From: Opitutales bacterium
GTDB taxonomy: Bacteria > Verrucomicrobiota > Verrucomicrobiia > Opitutales > UBA953
Assembly (NCBI GenBank): GCA_017546455.1
Contig: JAFYWY010000026.1
Coordinates: 1-47,789 of the forward strand
Direction: 5' to 3'
DNA length: 47,789 nt
A program made the translations under genes and the position numbers. Shown piece by piece: positions 25,482-32,671 of this stretch (positions are counted from its first letter, which is position 1; the number at the start of each line of letters is the position of its first letter). The notes under the pieces are model-generated. The model made no database searches. It saw nothing but the letters and a program-made list of their open reading frames with translations, and was not told the origin of the DNA.

Positions 25482-25516
25482 GCTGAACGTTTAGAGATTA
25501 GGGCTCAAAGCCTAAA
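25482..25516 (+). repeat. Degenerate 7-bp tandem repeat after pntB
   Basis: Five units begin at the base after the stop codon: GCTGAAC, GTTTAGA, GATTAGG, GCTCAAA, GCCTAAA. The consensus resembles GCTTAAA and the array ends just before the terminator stem. Confidence 0.5.
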
Positions 25517-25520
25517 GAAG

Positions 25521-25557
25521 ACGTTCCCGCGACGAAAGTTTCGGGAACGTTTTTTTT
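25521..25557 (+). terminator. Rho-independent terminator after pntB
   Basis: ACGTTCCCG pairs with CGGGAACGT around a 12-base loop and is followed by eight Ts. The stem core equals that of the terminator at 13048-13086. Confidence 0.9.
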
Positions 25558-25667
25558 ATCTTTTCGGGGCTCTATTCTTTCTTTCCGCGCGTTAAGCTTT
25601 TGACTTCCTGCGGCTTAGAATTCAATATCTAAGTACCTTTTTACTTATTTTCAACACACATAATTCC

Positions 25668-26894
25668 ATGAGCAAAATTAAAAAAGTTGGTATTCTCACG
25701 GCGGGCGGTCTCGCTCCCTGTCTCTCGGCAGCGGTCGGCGGCCTGATCATGCGCTACACGGAAATCGATCCGGAAATCGAAATCATCTGCTATCGCGGCG
25801 GCTACAAGGGCCTCCTTCTCGGCGACAGCGTTCGCATTTCCCCGGAAATCCGCGAAAAGGCCTTTACGCTTCTCCTCTACGGCGGCAGCCCGATCGGCAA
25901 CTCCCGCGTGAAGCTGACGAACGTTAAGGACTGCGTCAAGCGCGGCCTCGTCAAGGAAGGCGAAGACCCGCAGAAAGTTGCGGCAGACCAGCTCGTCAAG
26001 GACGGCGTTCAGGTGCTCCACACCATCGGCGGTGACGACACGAACACGGCAGCAGCCGACCTCGCGGCCTTCCTCAAGAACAACAATTACGACCTGACGG
26101 TTATCGGCTTGCCGAAGACGATCGACAACGACGTCTATCCGATCAAGCAATCCCTCGGCGCTTGGACGGCTGCAGAACAGGGCGCAACCTACTTCCGCAA
26201 CGTCGTTGCCGAAAATTCCGCCAACCCGCGCATGCTCATCGTCCACGAAGTCATGGGCCGTAACTGCGGATGGCTGACGGCTGCAACGGCTCTCAAGTAC
26301 CGCAAGGAACTCTATTCCAACGAATTCGTTCCGGAAATCGGCGGCGTTCACCCGAAGCGCTACGATGTCCACGGCATCTACCTGCCGGAAATGGAAATCG
26401 ACCTCGCTAAGGAAGCCAAGCGCCTCCACGCCGTGATGGACCTCTACGACTGCGTGAACATCTTCATCTCCGAAGGTGCCGGCGTCGAAGCCATCATCAA
26501 GGAAATGGAAGCCAAGGGCGAAGAAGTCCCGCGCGACGCGTTCGGTCACGTCAAGCTCGACGCCATCAACCCGGGCAAGTGGTTCGGCAAGCAGTTCGCC
26601 GAAATGATCGGCGCCGAAAAGGTGCTCGTTCAGAAGTCCGGCTACTTCGCACGCTCCGCTCCGGCTAACGCGGAAGACCTTACCCTTATCAAGGGCTGCG
26701 TGGACCTCGCGGTTGACGCTGCAATGCGCGGCGAAAGCGGCGTTATCGGTCACGACGAAGCCCACCAGGACCGCCTCCGCCCGATCGAATTCGAACGCAT
26801 CAAAGGCGGCAAGCCTTTCAATGTGGCGTTCCCGTGGTTCAAGAACCTGCTCCGCGAAATCGGACAGCCGGAACCCGTTGCCGTTCGCAAGTAA
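25668..26894 (+). CDS. pfp: Pyrophosphate-dependent 6-phosphofructokinase (408 aa)
   Basis: PFK-family enzyme. The N-terminal KKVGILTAGGLAPCLSAAVG and YRGGYKGLL loops hold the donor, and GGDDTN (121-126) has Asp at the position where ATP enzymes have Gly (GGDGS), the recognised marker of PPi use. PKTIDND (149-155) supplies the catalytic Asp and the PPi-type Lys. EVMGRNCGWLTA and GVHPKRYDVHGIYLPE follow. It makes fructose 1,6-bisphosphate reversibly, saving ATP in glycolysis, common in anaerobes. Codon use is strongly biased to C/G-ending codons, implying high expression. It is monocistronic, with a 7-bp repeat and a terminator following. Confidence 0.92.
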   Translation: MSKIKKVGILTAGGLAPCLSAAVGGLIMRYTEIDPEIEIICYRGGYKGLLLGDSVRISPEIREKAFTLLLYGGSPIGNSRVKLTNVKDCVKRGLVKEGEDPQKVAADQLVKDGVQVLHTIGGDDTNTAAADLAAFLKNNNYDLTVIGLPKTIDNDVYPIKQSLGAWTAAEQGATYFRNVVAENSANPRMLIVHEVMGRNCGWLTAATALKYRKELYSNEFVPEIGGVHPKRYDVHGIYLPEMEIDLAKEAKRLHAVMDLYDCVNIFISEGAGVEAIIKEMEAKGEEVPRDAFGHVKLDAINPGKWFGKQFAEMIGAEKVLVQKSGYFARSAPANAEDLTLIKGCVDLAVDAAMRGESGVIGHDEAHQDRLRPIEFERIKGGKPFNVAFPWFKNLLREIGQPEPVAVRK

Positions 26895-26899
26895 GGAAA

Positions 26900-26927
26900 G
26901 CTTAAAGCTTAGGGCTTAAAGATTAAA
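26900..26927 (+). repeat. 7-bp tandem repeat GCTTAAA after pfp
   Basis: Four nearly perfect units, GCTTAAA, GCTTAGG, GCTTAAA, GATTAAA, begin 5 bases after the stop codon and end at the terminator stem. This is the clearest array of the family. Confidence 0.75.
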
Positions 26928-26928
26928 G

Positions 26929-26963
26929 AGGGATGGGGCTTAGTAGGCCTCATCCCTTTTTTT
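26929..26963 (+). terminator. Rho-independent terminator after pfp
   Basis: AGGGATGGGGC pairs with GCCTCATCCCT (one G-T wobble) and is followed by seven Ts. Confidence 0.9.
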
Positions 26964-26973
26964 GTGCCGTCGT

Positions 26974-27220
26974 ACCTCTATAAACTCGCTTTTGCGAAAA
27001 CACGCAACTCGTTCCATTGCGCCGCAGGATGATCAAGGACGCATCATCGTCACTCAGCGGCGCATGACGCAGAGACACCTGTCCGCGGGTTCCGCCTGCG
27101 TCTACACCCGCGGTTATCCAATATAGCGCACCTCCGGCGCACAGCCTCGAAGAGGCAATTGCGAATCCCGAATAGCGAATCCCGAATGCTTGCCTTTATG
27201 AATAATGAATTTTTAGAGGT
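26974..27220 (+). repeat. MITE-like intergenic repeat, copy A (247 bp)
   Basis: The element is bounded by 11-bp imperfect inverted repeats, ACCTCTATAAA (26974-26984) and TTTTTAGAGGT (27210-27220), which match at 10 of 11 positions. Inside are the shared block CGTTCCATTGCGCCGCAGG, a CCGCGGGT/ACCCGCGG hairpin (27082-27112), a GCGCACC...GGCGCAC hairpin and GCCTCGAAGAGGC. Clearly homologous copies lie at 41388-41606 (reverse) and 45001-45241, with a decayed one at 2968-3071. There is no coding sequence, so any movement would need enzymes supplied elsewhere. Confidence 0.75.
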
Positions 27221-27267
27221 CGCATTAAAGTTTAAAGAGGGAATCATAGATACCTTTCCCGGTAATC

Positions 27268-27301
27268 TCTTTAAGCTCTAAGCGTTAAGCATTAAGCTTT
27301 C
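27268..27301 (-). repeat. Degenerate 7-bp tandem repeat after mnmA
   Basis: Read on the minus strand from the mnmA stop: AAGCTTAATGCTTAACGC, then TTAGAGC and TTAAAGA, i.e. units GCTTAAT, GCTTAAC, GCTTAGA, GCTTAAA. It is the same consensus as after pfp, in the orientation of the gene it follows. Confidence 0.6.
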
Positions 27302-28381
27302 TTACTGGAAAACGCCTCCGCCGAGGAGGGTTTCGCCGTCGTAGAAGGCGATAATTTGGCCGGGTGCGATCCCGCGTTGCATGTGCTTGTAGGCGATGTG
27401 TGCGCCGCCGTTGCCGTCGGGGGTGAAGGTGACGGGCGTGGAGGCATCGCGGTAGCGGACGCGGACGAGGACCTCGCACTTTTCGGTCAGCGGGCGGTTA
27501 ATCCAAGAGAGGTTGTTGACCCAGGATTCCGTCGTGTAGAGTGTTCCCGCCGTTTCCGGATGGTCGAAGGCGACGACCAGTTCATTGCTCTCGAAGCGCT
27601 TGGCGACGACGACGTAGTATTCGTTGTCGGCGTTGGACGGGACGTTGATTCCGCGGCGCTGGCCGATGGTGTAATGGAAAAGTCCCTTGTGTTCGCCGAG
27701 CACCTTTCCGGCGGTATTTACGATCTTTCCCGGTTTTTGCGGGATATATTGTTCGAGAAAATCGTTGATGCGGATTTTCCCGATGAAGCAAATACCCTGG
27801 CTGTCTTTACGCTTGGCGTTCGGGAGCCCGGCTTCTTCCGCGAGTTTGCGGAGTTCCGGCTTGAGCAGGTGGCCGACGGGATAGAGGGCTCGCTTCAGCT
27901 GTTCCTGGCGTAGGAGAGCGAGAAAATAGGTTTGGTCTTTGTTGGGATCGACGCCGCAGAGGATGTCGGAGGTTCCGTCGGCGTTATCGCGTCGGCGGGC
28001 GTAGTGGCCGGTGGCGACGCAGTCGAACCCGTCAGCGAAGGCTTTTCGCGCGAAGACGCCGAACTTCATTTCCCGATTGCAGAGGACGTCCGGGTTCGGC
28101 GTTAGGCCGTTCCGGTAGCCTTCGACCAGGTATTGAACGATGTGCTCGCGGTAGTCTTTGATTAAATCGACGGTTTTGAAAGGAATATCGAGTTTGTCGG
28201 CTACGGCGCGGGCGTTGAGGACGTCGTCTTCCCAGGGGCATTCGCCGAAGAATTTTCCGCCTTCTTCGTTCATCCAGGTGCGCATATAGGCGGCGTGAAC
28301 GTCGTGGCCTTCGCGTTTGAGCAGGAGGGCGGCGACGGCGCTGTCAACGCCTCCGGAGAGAGCTACTAGAACTTTTGCCAT
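27302..28381 (-). CDS. mnmA: tRNA-specific 2-thiouridylase MnmA
   Basis: A 359-residue enzyme adding the 2-thio group to U34 of Lys, Glu and Gln tRNAs. Seen in the sequence: the PP-loop ALSGGVDSAVAALLL (SGGVDS 9-14), TPNPDVLCNREMKFG with catalytic Cys101, CVATGHYAR, DQTYFL, and KRKDSQGICFIGKI with the second catalytic Cys198. It is last in a long minus-strand run and 6 bases after the lpxL-waaF fusion. Sulfur would come through a cysteine desulfurase; the only one in the window is the SufS-type gene at 36506. Confidence 0.96.
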   Translation of the reverse strand: MAKVLVALSGGVDSAVAALLLKREGHDVHAAYMRTWMNEEGGKFFGECPWEDDVLNARAVADKLDIPFKTVDLIKDYREHIVQYLVEGYRNGLTPNPDVLCNREMKFGVFARKAFADGFDCVATGHYARRRDNADGTSDILCGVDPNKDQTYFLALLRQEQLKRALYPVGHLLKPELRKLAEEAGLPNAKRKDSQGICFIGKIRINDFLEQYIPQKPGKIVNTAGKVLGEHKGLFHYTIGQRRGINVPSNADNEYYVVVAKRFESNELVVAFDHPETAGTLYTTESWVNNLSWINRPLTEKCEVLVRVRYRDASTPVTFTPDGNGGAHIAYKHMQRGIAPGQIIAFYDGETLLGGGVFQ

Positions 28382-28387
28382 GCGGGA

Positions 28388-30268
28388 TTAGAGGAATTTT
28401 TCGAGGGCGGCGCAGGCGCGGTCGGCGGAAACGCCCCGGATGTCGGCGCCTCCGGTCGGCGGGCATCCTTCCGGTTGGAGAATGTTTACGGGAGCGTTGA
28501 AAATCGGGCCGGTGCGTACGGGATTGGTCGGGCCGAAAATGCCTACGACGGGGACGCCGAGCATGTTTGCCAAGTGCATGCCGCCGGTATCGTTGCCGCA
28601 GATCGCGCGGCAGGAGGCAAGCTCGCGCATGTAGGCGGGAAGGTCGGTTTTCCCGGCGCGGTCGATGACATTGGCGTTTTGTCCTTCGGCGACTTGGGCG
28701 GTGATGGCACCGTCTTTGGCGGTTCCGAAGAGGTAAATCTGAAGTTCCGGGCGAGCTTTTTGAAGCAGAGCGACGAGTTCCCGCCAGCGTTCTACGGGCC
28801 AGCGCTTTTCGGGGGAGTTCTCGGTCCCGCAAATCAGGCCGATGCGCATTTGCTTTTCGGCGTCAATCGCAATGGGGCTGAAATCGAGTTCCTGCTTCAG
28901 TCCGCAGGCTTCCCGTAGCCATCGGGCCCATACAAGAGTCTGGTGGTTGCGGGTCAAATCCAAGTCCTGAGGCACGTTCCACTTGCGGTTAATGAGCGGG
29001 CGCGGATAGCCCTTGCGGAGCATGCCGTAGCGTTGCGGTGCGCCGATGAGCTGGGCTTCGCGGTCGCCGCGCAGGGAATTCGTGAAAAGGAAGTGCTGGT
29101 CGGGGTATTCCGTACGCAGATCGCGGCAGAATTTCCAATAGCCCTTTCCTTTAGGCGGAAGCGCGATGAGGCGGTCGGCGACGCCGAGCATTTCGAGCAT
29201 CGGCAGGAAGTGTTTGCGGGCGAGCAGGGTGATTTGTGCGTCCGGACGTGCGGCGCGAATCGTCTGAATCAGCGGAAAAGCCATGACGATGTCTCCCAGC
29301 CAATTCGGGAGACGAATCCAGATGCGTTTTTCGCGCGGGATTTCCTTGTAGCCGTAGAGCCTGACACTTTCGTCGAGAATGCTTTTGCGGTGTTCGAGAT
29401 TGAAGCCGTTGAAGCCTTTCCAGCGATTGTGCATCCAGAGCCAGTCCGCGCAGAGATTGTCGTTTTCGGCGAGCTTGGCTTCGAGCCAGCGGTTGAGCGC
29501 GATGGTGTAGCCGACGGCGGAGTTTTCTGTGACTTCCGGTTTTTCGATGCGGATGTGGCCTTTCCAGAAACCGCGGCGTTCGCAGTAAACGGTGGTGAGC
29601 TGTGTATCGCTTTTGCCTGCCGCAAGCGTGCCGGCGAGCATGCTGTTGGTGACGACGCGTTTGCCGAAAAGCGAAGTGACGCCGCGACGCTGGCCCGGGC
29701 TCTGGTCGAAAAGGACGCAGACGATACCGTTTTTATCGAGGAAGGAAAGGGCTTGCGTGAGTCCTTTTTTACGGGAGAGCAGCTTGAAGCCGAAGCGTTC
29801 GCGCGTGGATTTTACCCAGCTTTCGATGGCCGAATTGTCGAAGGGACGATAGAAAACGCCGCAGTTGCGCTTTCGGATCGGCTCCGAGAAAAGCGGAATC
29901 ATGGTGAGGCATTCCATCAGTGAGAAATGCGGGACGCCGACGACAACGGGCGTGCCTTCGGCGAGGATGGCGTTGATTGCCTCCGTGTCCATGCTGAAGC
30001 GCCGGCGGATTTTCGCTTCGGAGAAATACGGGGAAGCGAGGACGAACATGCCCATTTCGACCATGCGGCAGGCGCTTTCGAGGGCGATGGCACGGCGTTC
30101 TTTTTCACTTTTTTCCGGGAAGCAGTGGTGTAGGTTGCCGAGCATCATGCGCCGGCGGGCGGGCATGAGGGCGAAGACGATGCGGCCGAGAATGCGGGCG
30201 ATGGCGGCGGCAAGACAGACGGGGAGGGTTGCGGTAAAGAGTCCGAGGAGATGGATGAGCAAACGCAT
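28388..30268 (-). CDS. Fused lipid A acyltransferase (LpxL-like) and heptosyltransferase-like GT9 (626 aa)
   Basis: Residues 1-300 are an LpxL/HtrB-type acyltransferase: N-terminal TM, RRRMMLGNLHHCFPEKS, the catalytic H-x4-E motif HFSLME (His114, Glu119), CGVFYRPFDN, VCVLFDQSPG and WLWMHNRWK. Residues 315-626 are a family 9 glycosyltransferase like WaaF/WaaC: IWIRLPNWLGDIVMAFPLI, EKRWPVERWRELVALL, and the nucleotide-sugar site CRAICGNDTGGMHLANMLGVPVVGIFGPTNP (two pieces around residues 540-575). Both activities act at the inner membrane on lipid A/core, so the fusion would couple secondary acylation with inner-core sugar addition. Normally these are separate genes of about 300 and 340 residues. 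Confidence 0.93.
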   Translation of the reverse strand: MRLLIHLLGLFTATLPVCLAAAIARILGRIVFALMPARRRMMLGNLHHCFPEKSEKERRAIALESACRMVEMGMFVLASPYFSEAKIRRRFSMDTEAINAILAEGTPVVVGVPHFSLMECLTMIPLFSEPIRKRNCGVFYRPFDNSAIESWVKSTRERFGFKLLSRKKGLTQALSFLDKNGIVCVLFDQSPGQRRGVTSLFGKRVVTNSMLAGTLAAGKSDTQLTTVYCERRGFWKGHIRIEKPEVTENSAVGYTIALNRWLEAKLAENDNLCADWLWMHNRWKGFNGFNLEHRKSILDESVRLYGYKEIPREKRIWIRLPNWLGDIVMAFPLIQTIRAARPDAQITLLARKHFLPMLEMLGVADRLIALPPKGKGYWKFCRDLRTEYPDQHFLFTNSLRGDREAQLIGAPQRYGMLRKGYPRPLINRKWNVPQDLDLTRNHQTLVWARWLREACGLKQELDFSPIAIDAEKQMRIGLICGTENSPEKRWPVERWRELVALLQKARPELQIYLFGTAKDGAITAQVAEGQNANVIDRAGKTDLPAYMRELASCRAICGNDTGGMHLANMLGVPVVGIFGPTNPVRTGPIFNAPVNILQPEGCPPTGGADIRGVSADRACAALEKFL

Positions 30269-30328
30269 GGTTGTCCGTATAAATTACATACTTTGGAGAC
30301 GGCTTTCGAGTGCTTTTAGCAAAAATCT

Positions 30329-31054
30329 CTACGGGCGGGAGTAGTCGCGTTCGCCGAAGAGCGCGGTACCGATACGGATCATGGTGGATCCGGCGGCAAC
30401 GGCGGGTGCGAGGTCGTGCGACATGCCCATGGAGAGTTCCGGGAGCGGGCGGCCGAATTCCGTTTCCAAGCGGTCGCGCCAAATCCGCAGGGTATCGAAA
30501 CAGCGCTTGGCGGTTTCGAGCGAATCATCGTCAATCGGCGCGACGCACATCAGACCGTCGAGCTGCAGATGCGCTCCCGACAGGGCGGCTTCCGTGAGGC
30601 TGCGCAGCGCATCGAAGTCTCCCGTACCGAATTTGGCGGGATCGTTGCCGGCGTTGGCCTGGAGCAGAATCGGGAGACGCTCGCGGCCGAGTTCGTCGCA
30701 GAAGCGTTCAAGTTTTTGCACGAGCGCAATCGAATCTACGGATTGGATGCGGTCAAAAAGGCGAACGGCGTTGCGTGCCTTGTTGCTTTGGAGGTGGCCG
30801 ATCAGTTCCCAGCGCAGGGGGGCGGCGCTTTGCGTGAAGTATTCGCTTCGCTTGAGCTCGGTCTCCTGAACGCGATTTTCGCCGACGGCGGCAAAGCCGG
30901 CCCGGGCGGCGTAGAGCGGCGCTTCGACGGGATGGTTTTTTGTTACGGGAAGGAGACGTACGTCTTCGGGATTGCGTCCGCAAAGACGGCAGGCTTCGGC
31001 AACGCGTTCGCGTACGCGTGCGCAGTTTACACTGAACTCTTCAAAGGAAAGCAT
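30329..31054 (-). CDS. YggS-family PLP-binding homeostasis protein
   Basis: At 241 residues this is a single-domain PLP-binding TIM-barrel protein (PLPBP/YggS family) that buffers vitamin B6 and affects amino-acid pools; no enzyme activity is known for the family. The PLP lysine is Lys39 in LLPVTKNHP; further signatures are GENRVQE, WELIGHLQSNKAR, LLQANAGNDPAKFG, GLMCVAP, LSMGMSHDLAPAVAAGSTMIRIGTALFG (in parts). The ATG at 31054 (MLSFEEFSVN) is preferred over 31099. It lies within the minus-strand run between menF and the lpxL-waaF fusion. Confidence 0.94.
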   Translation of the reverse strand: MLSFEEFSVNCARVRERVAEACRLCGRNPEDVRLLPVTKNHPVEAPLYAARAGFAAVGENRVQETELKRSEYFTQSAAPLRWELIGHLQSNKARNAVRLFDRIQSVDSIALVQKLERFCDELGRERLPILLQANAGNDPAKFGTGDFDALRSLTEAALSGAHLQLDGLMCVAPIDDDSLETAKRCFDTLRIWRDRLETEFGRPLPELSMGMSHDLAPAVAAGSTMIRIGTALFGERDYSRP

Positions 31055-31108
31055 GGGAAAAATTATAAATGTCCGTTGTTGAGGTAGCGGCGGAAACAAA
31101 ACCGTCGG

Positions 31109-32287
31109 CTACGACTTGGCGATGCTTGTCAGCAGGGCGGAAAACTTATTGTCGATTTCCGCGAATTCGCGTTCGGGGACGCTGCCGGCGACGAGGCCGG
31201 AGCCGGCGAAGAGCCGGATGGTCCCGCCGTCGATTTCCGCGCATCGGATGCCGACGGCGAAGAAGCCCTCTCCGGAGGCGTCGTAGAAGCCGAGCGGTCC
31301 GGCGAAATGGCCGCGGGCGAAGGGCTCGGTGCTGAGGATTTTTTCTCGGGCCCTGTCTGCGGGGACGCCGCACATGGCGGGTGTCGGATGAAGCGCGGAC
31401 ACGAGATCGAGAACATGAATCGGTGCGCAGGCACGGGCGCTGATCGGTGTGCGCAGGTGCAGGATATTGGGAAGGACCGCGACTTCCGGGGTTTCCGGAA
31501 ACTCGGGGCTCAGGCCCATACGCGAGAGCTTTTCCGCGATAAAATCGACGACGGCTCGATGTTCCCGTCGTTCCTTGTCGTCCTCAATAAAACGGCGGCA
31601 ACGCTCTGCGAGATCCGCGTCGGGGGCGTTGGGAACGGAACCGGCAAGCGCCTCGGTTTCAACGAGTCCGTTTCGGAGGCGGACAAGGGTTTCCGGGGTG
31701 GCGCCGAGAAAGGTTTTTCCGTTGCGGGTGATGGCAAAGATCGTGCAGTTTCGGCCGAAGCGTTCTCGAAGTTTACGGAGGATGGGTGCGGCAGGGATGG
31801 GAGAGGCGGTCCGCGATTCGATTGAACGCGCAAGAACGATTTTTTTCAGTTCGCCCGCATGAATGGCGTCGATGAGTTTTCGGGCGCTCGCCGGATACCA
31901 GTCGCCGCCGATTTCCGACGGTGCGGGAATTTCCGGCATGCTTTCCGCATCGGCTTCCGGCGTTGCTTCGAGCAGATTTTGCAGTTCCCGTTCACATTGT
32001 TCGGGCGTGAGTGCTTCGCCGGTGTCGAAGTGGCGACGGATGCAAACGCCGTCCGCGCGCAGAGAAATTTCCCAGCGCGGGGAAAGCGAGTAGGTGTATT
32101 CCGCGTCGAAACTGCGTGCGCAGAAGGTCTTGGCGGAGCTTTTGCCGTGGCAGCGTCCGAGGCCGATTTCGGCGATGCCGAGTGCCTTGTTTTCGAGGAT
32201 GAATTTCTCCTCGCAGGGCACGCGTGCTAAACGGTCGAAGAGCTCCGCCGGCATCGGCGGAAACGCAAAACTGCGGTCAGTGAGCAT
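31109..32287 (-). CDS. menF: Isochorismate synthase (MenF-like)
   Basis: A 392-residue chorismate-utilising enzyme with the C-terminal catalytic domain from about residue 130: KLIDAIHAGELKKIVLARSI (catalytic Lys region), FLGATPETLVRLRNG, TEALAGSVPNA, the metal-binding DDKERREHRAVVDFI, LVSALHPTPAMCGVP and GPLGFYDASGEGFFAVGIR. This set is that of isochorismate synthases (MenF/EntC). Siderophore synthesis could use the same enzyme, but no siderophore gene is near and menG is present at 14643-15335, so the first step of menaquinone synthesis is more likely. Confidence 0.9.
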   Translation of the reverse strand: MLTDRSFAFPPMPAELFDRLARVPCEEKFILENKALGIAEIGLGRCHGKSSAKTFCARSFDAEYTYSLSPRWEISLRADGVCIRRHFDTGEALTPEQCERELQNLLEATPEADAESMPEIPAPSEIGGDWYPASARKLIDAIHAGELKKIVLARSIESRTASPIPAAPILRKLRERFGRNCTIFAITRNGKTFLGATPETLVRLRNGLVETEALAGSVPNAPDADLAERCRRFIEDDKERREHRAVVDFIAEKLSRMGLSPEFPETPEVAVLPNILHLRTPISARACAPIHVLDLVSALHPTPAMCGVPADRAREKILSTEPFARGHFAGPLGFYDASGEGFFAVGIRCAEIDGGTIRLFAGSGLVAGSVPEREFAEIDNKFSALLTSIAKS

Positions 32288-32327
32288 TCGGTGTTATAAA
32301 CTCCGAAGCGTTTTAAGGAAAGGGGGC

Positions 32328-32666
32328 TTAGCGCTTTTTCGGGAGGAGCATCTTCAGCGGCATGAGCTTCAGATTGTCCGGGAACGAAACCGTGCGATTC
32401 GTCTTTTCGCTGACCATTTTGAAGATTTCCTGAACCCAGGGCTTGGTGGCGCGGAGATCCGAGTAGTAGAGATTCATCTTGCCGTCGGAGGTATCGTAGC
32501 AGAGCGCTTCGATTTCGAGCGTGATGTCTTCGGGTTCGCCCTTGAGTGCGAGAGAGATCGTCAGATTGCCTTTGGAAAAATTAAAATCGGTGACTTGGCC
32601 GACTTCGCCGAAGCGTTGGTTGAGGAAGTCTTTCACCTGCTGGTTGATGTTCATGAAGCCAAACAT
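32328..32666 (-). CDS. Small hypothetical protein (112 aa)
   Basis: Not recognised. There is no signal peptide. The N-terminal MNINQQVKDFLNQRFGEVG looks helical and is followed by alternating strands (NLTISLALKGEPEDITLEIE, MNLYYSDLRA), then a helix with PWVQEIFKMVSEKTNR and the C-terminal MPLKMLLPKKR. The pattern is a small alpha-beta domain of a shape common in lipid- or LPS-binding proteins, but this is only an impression. It lies 5 bases from the frameshifted ostA/lptA-like gene and 40 from menF on the same strand. A second ATG at 32654 is an alternative start. Confidence 0.75.
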   Translation of the reverse strand: MFGFMNINQQVKDFLNQRFGEVGQVTDFNFSKGNLTISLALKGEPEDITLEIEALCYDTSDGKMNLYYSDLRATKPWVQEIFKMVSEKTNRTVSFPDNLKLMPLKMLLPKKR

Positions 32667-32671
32667 AGCGC

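Larger units (their letters stand above)
26895..27301. other. 407-base gene-free stretch: heptads, terminator, repeat copy A, heptads
   Basis: No gene is supported here. From left to right it holds a 7-bp tandem array after pfp, a rho-independent terminator, a MITE-like repeat with terminal inverted repeats, and a second 7-bp array on the other strand belonging to mnmA. A long imperfect hairpin (TAAAGAG...CTCTTTA, with TACC/GGTA inside, about 27233-27273) joins the two arrays. Confidence 0.6.

Noticed and set aside
26974-27220. Repeat family as CRISPR or rRNA/tRNA-like gene
   Set aside because: Copies are dispersed over 42 kb and not spaced regularly; no tRNA cloverleaf or rRNA sequence was found within them.
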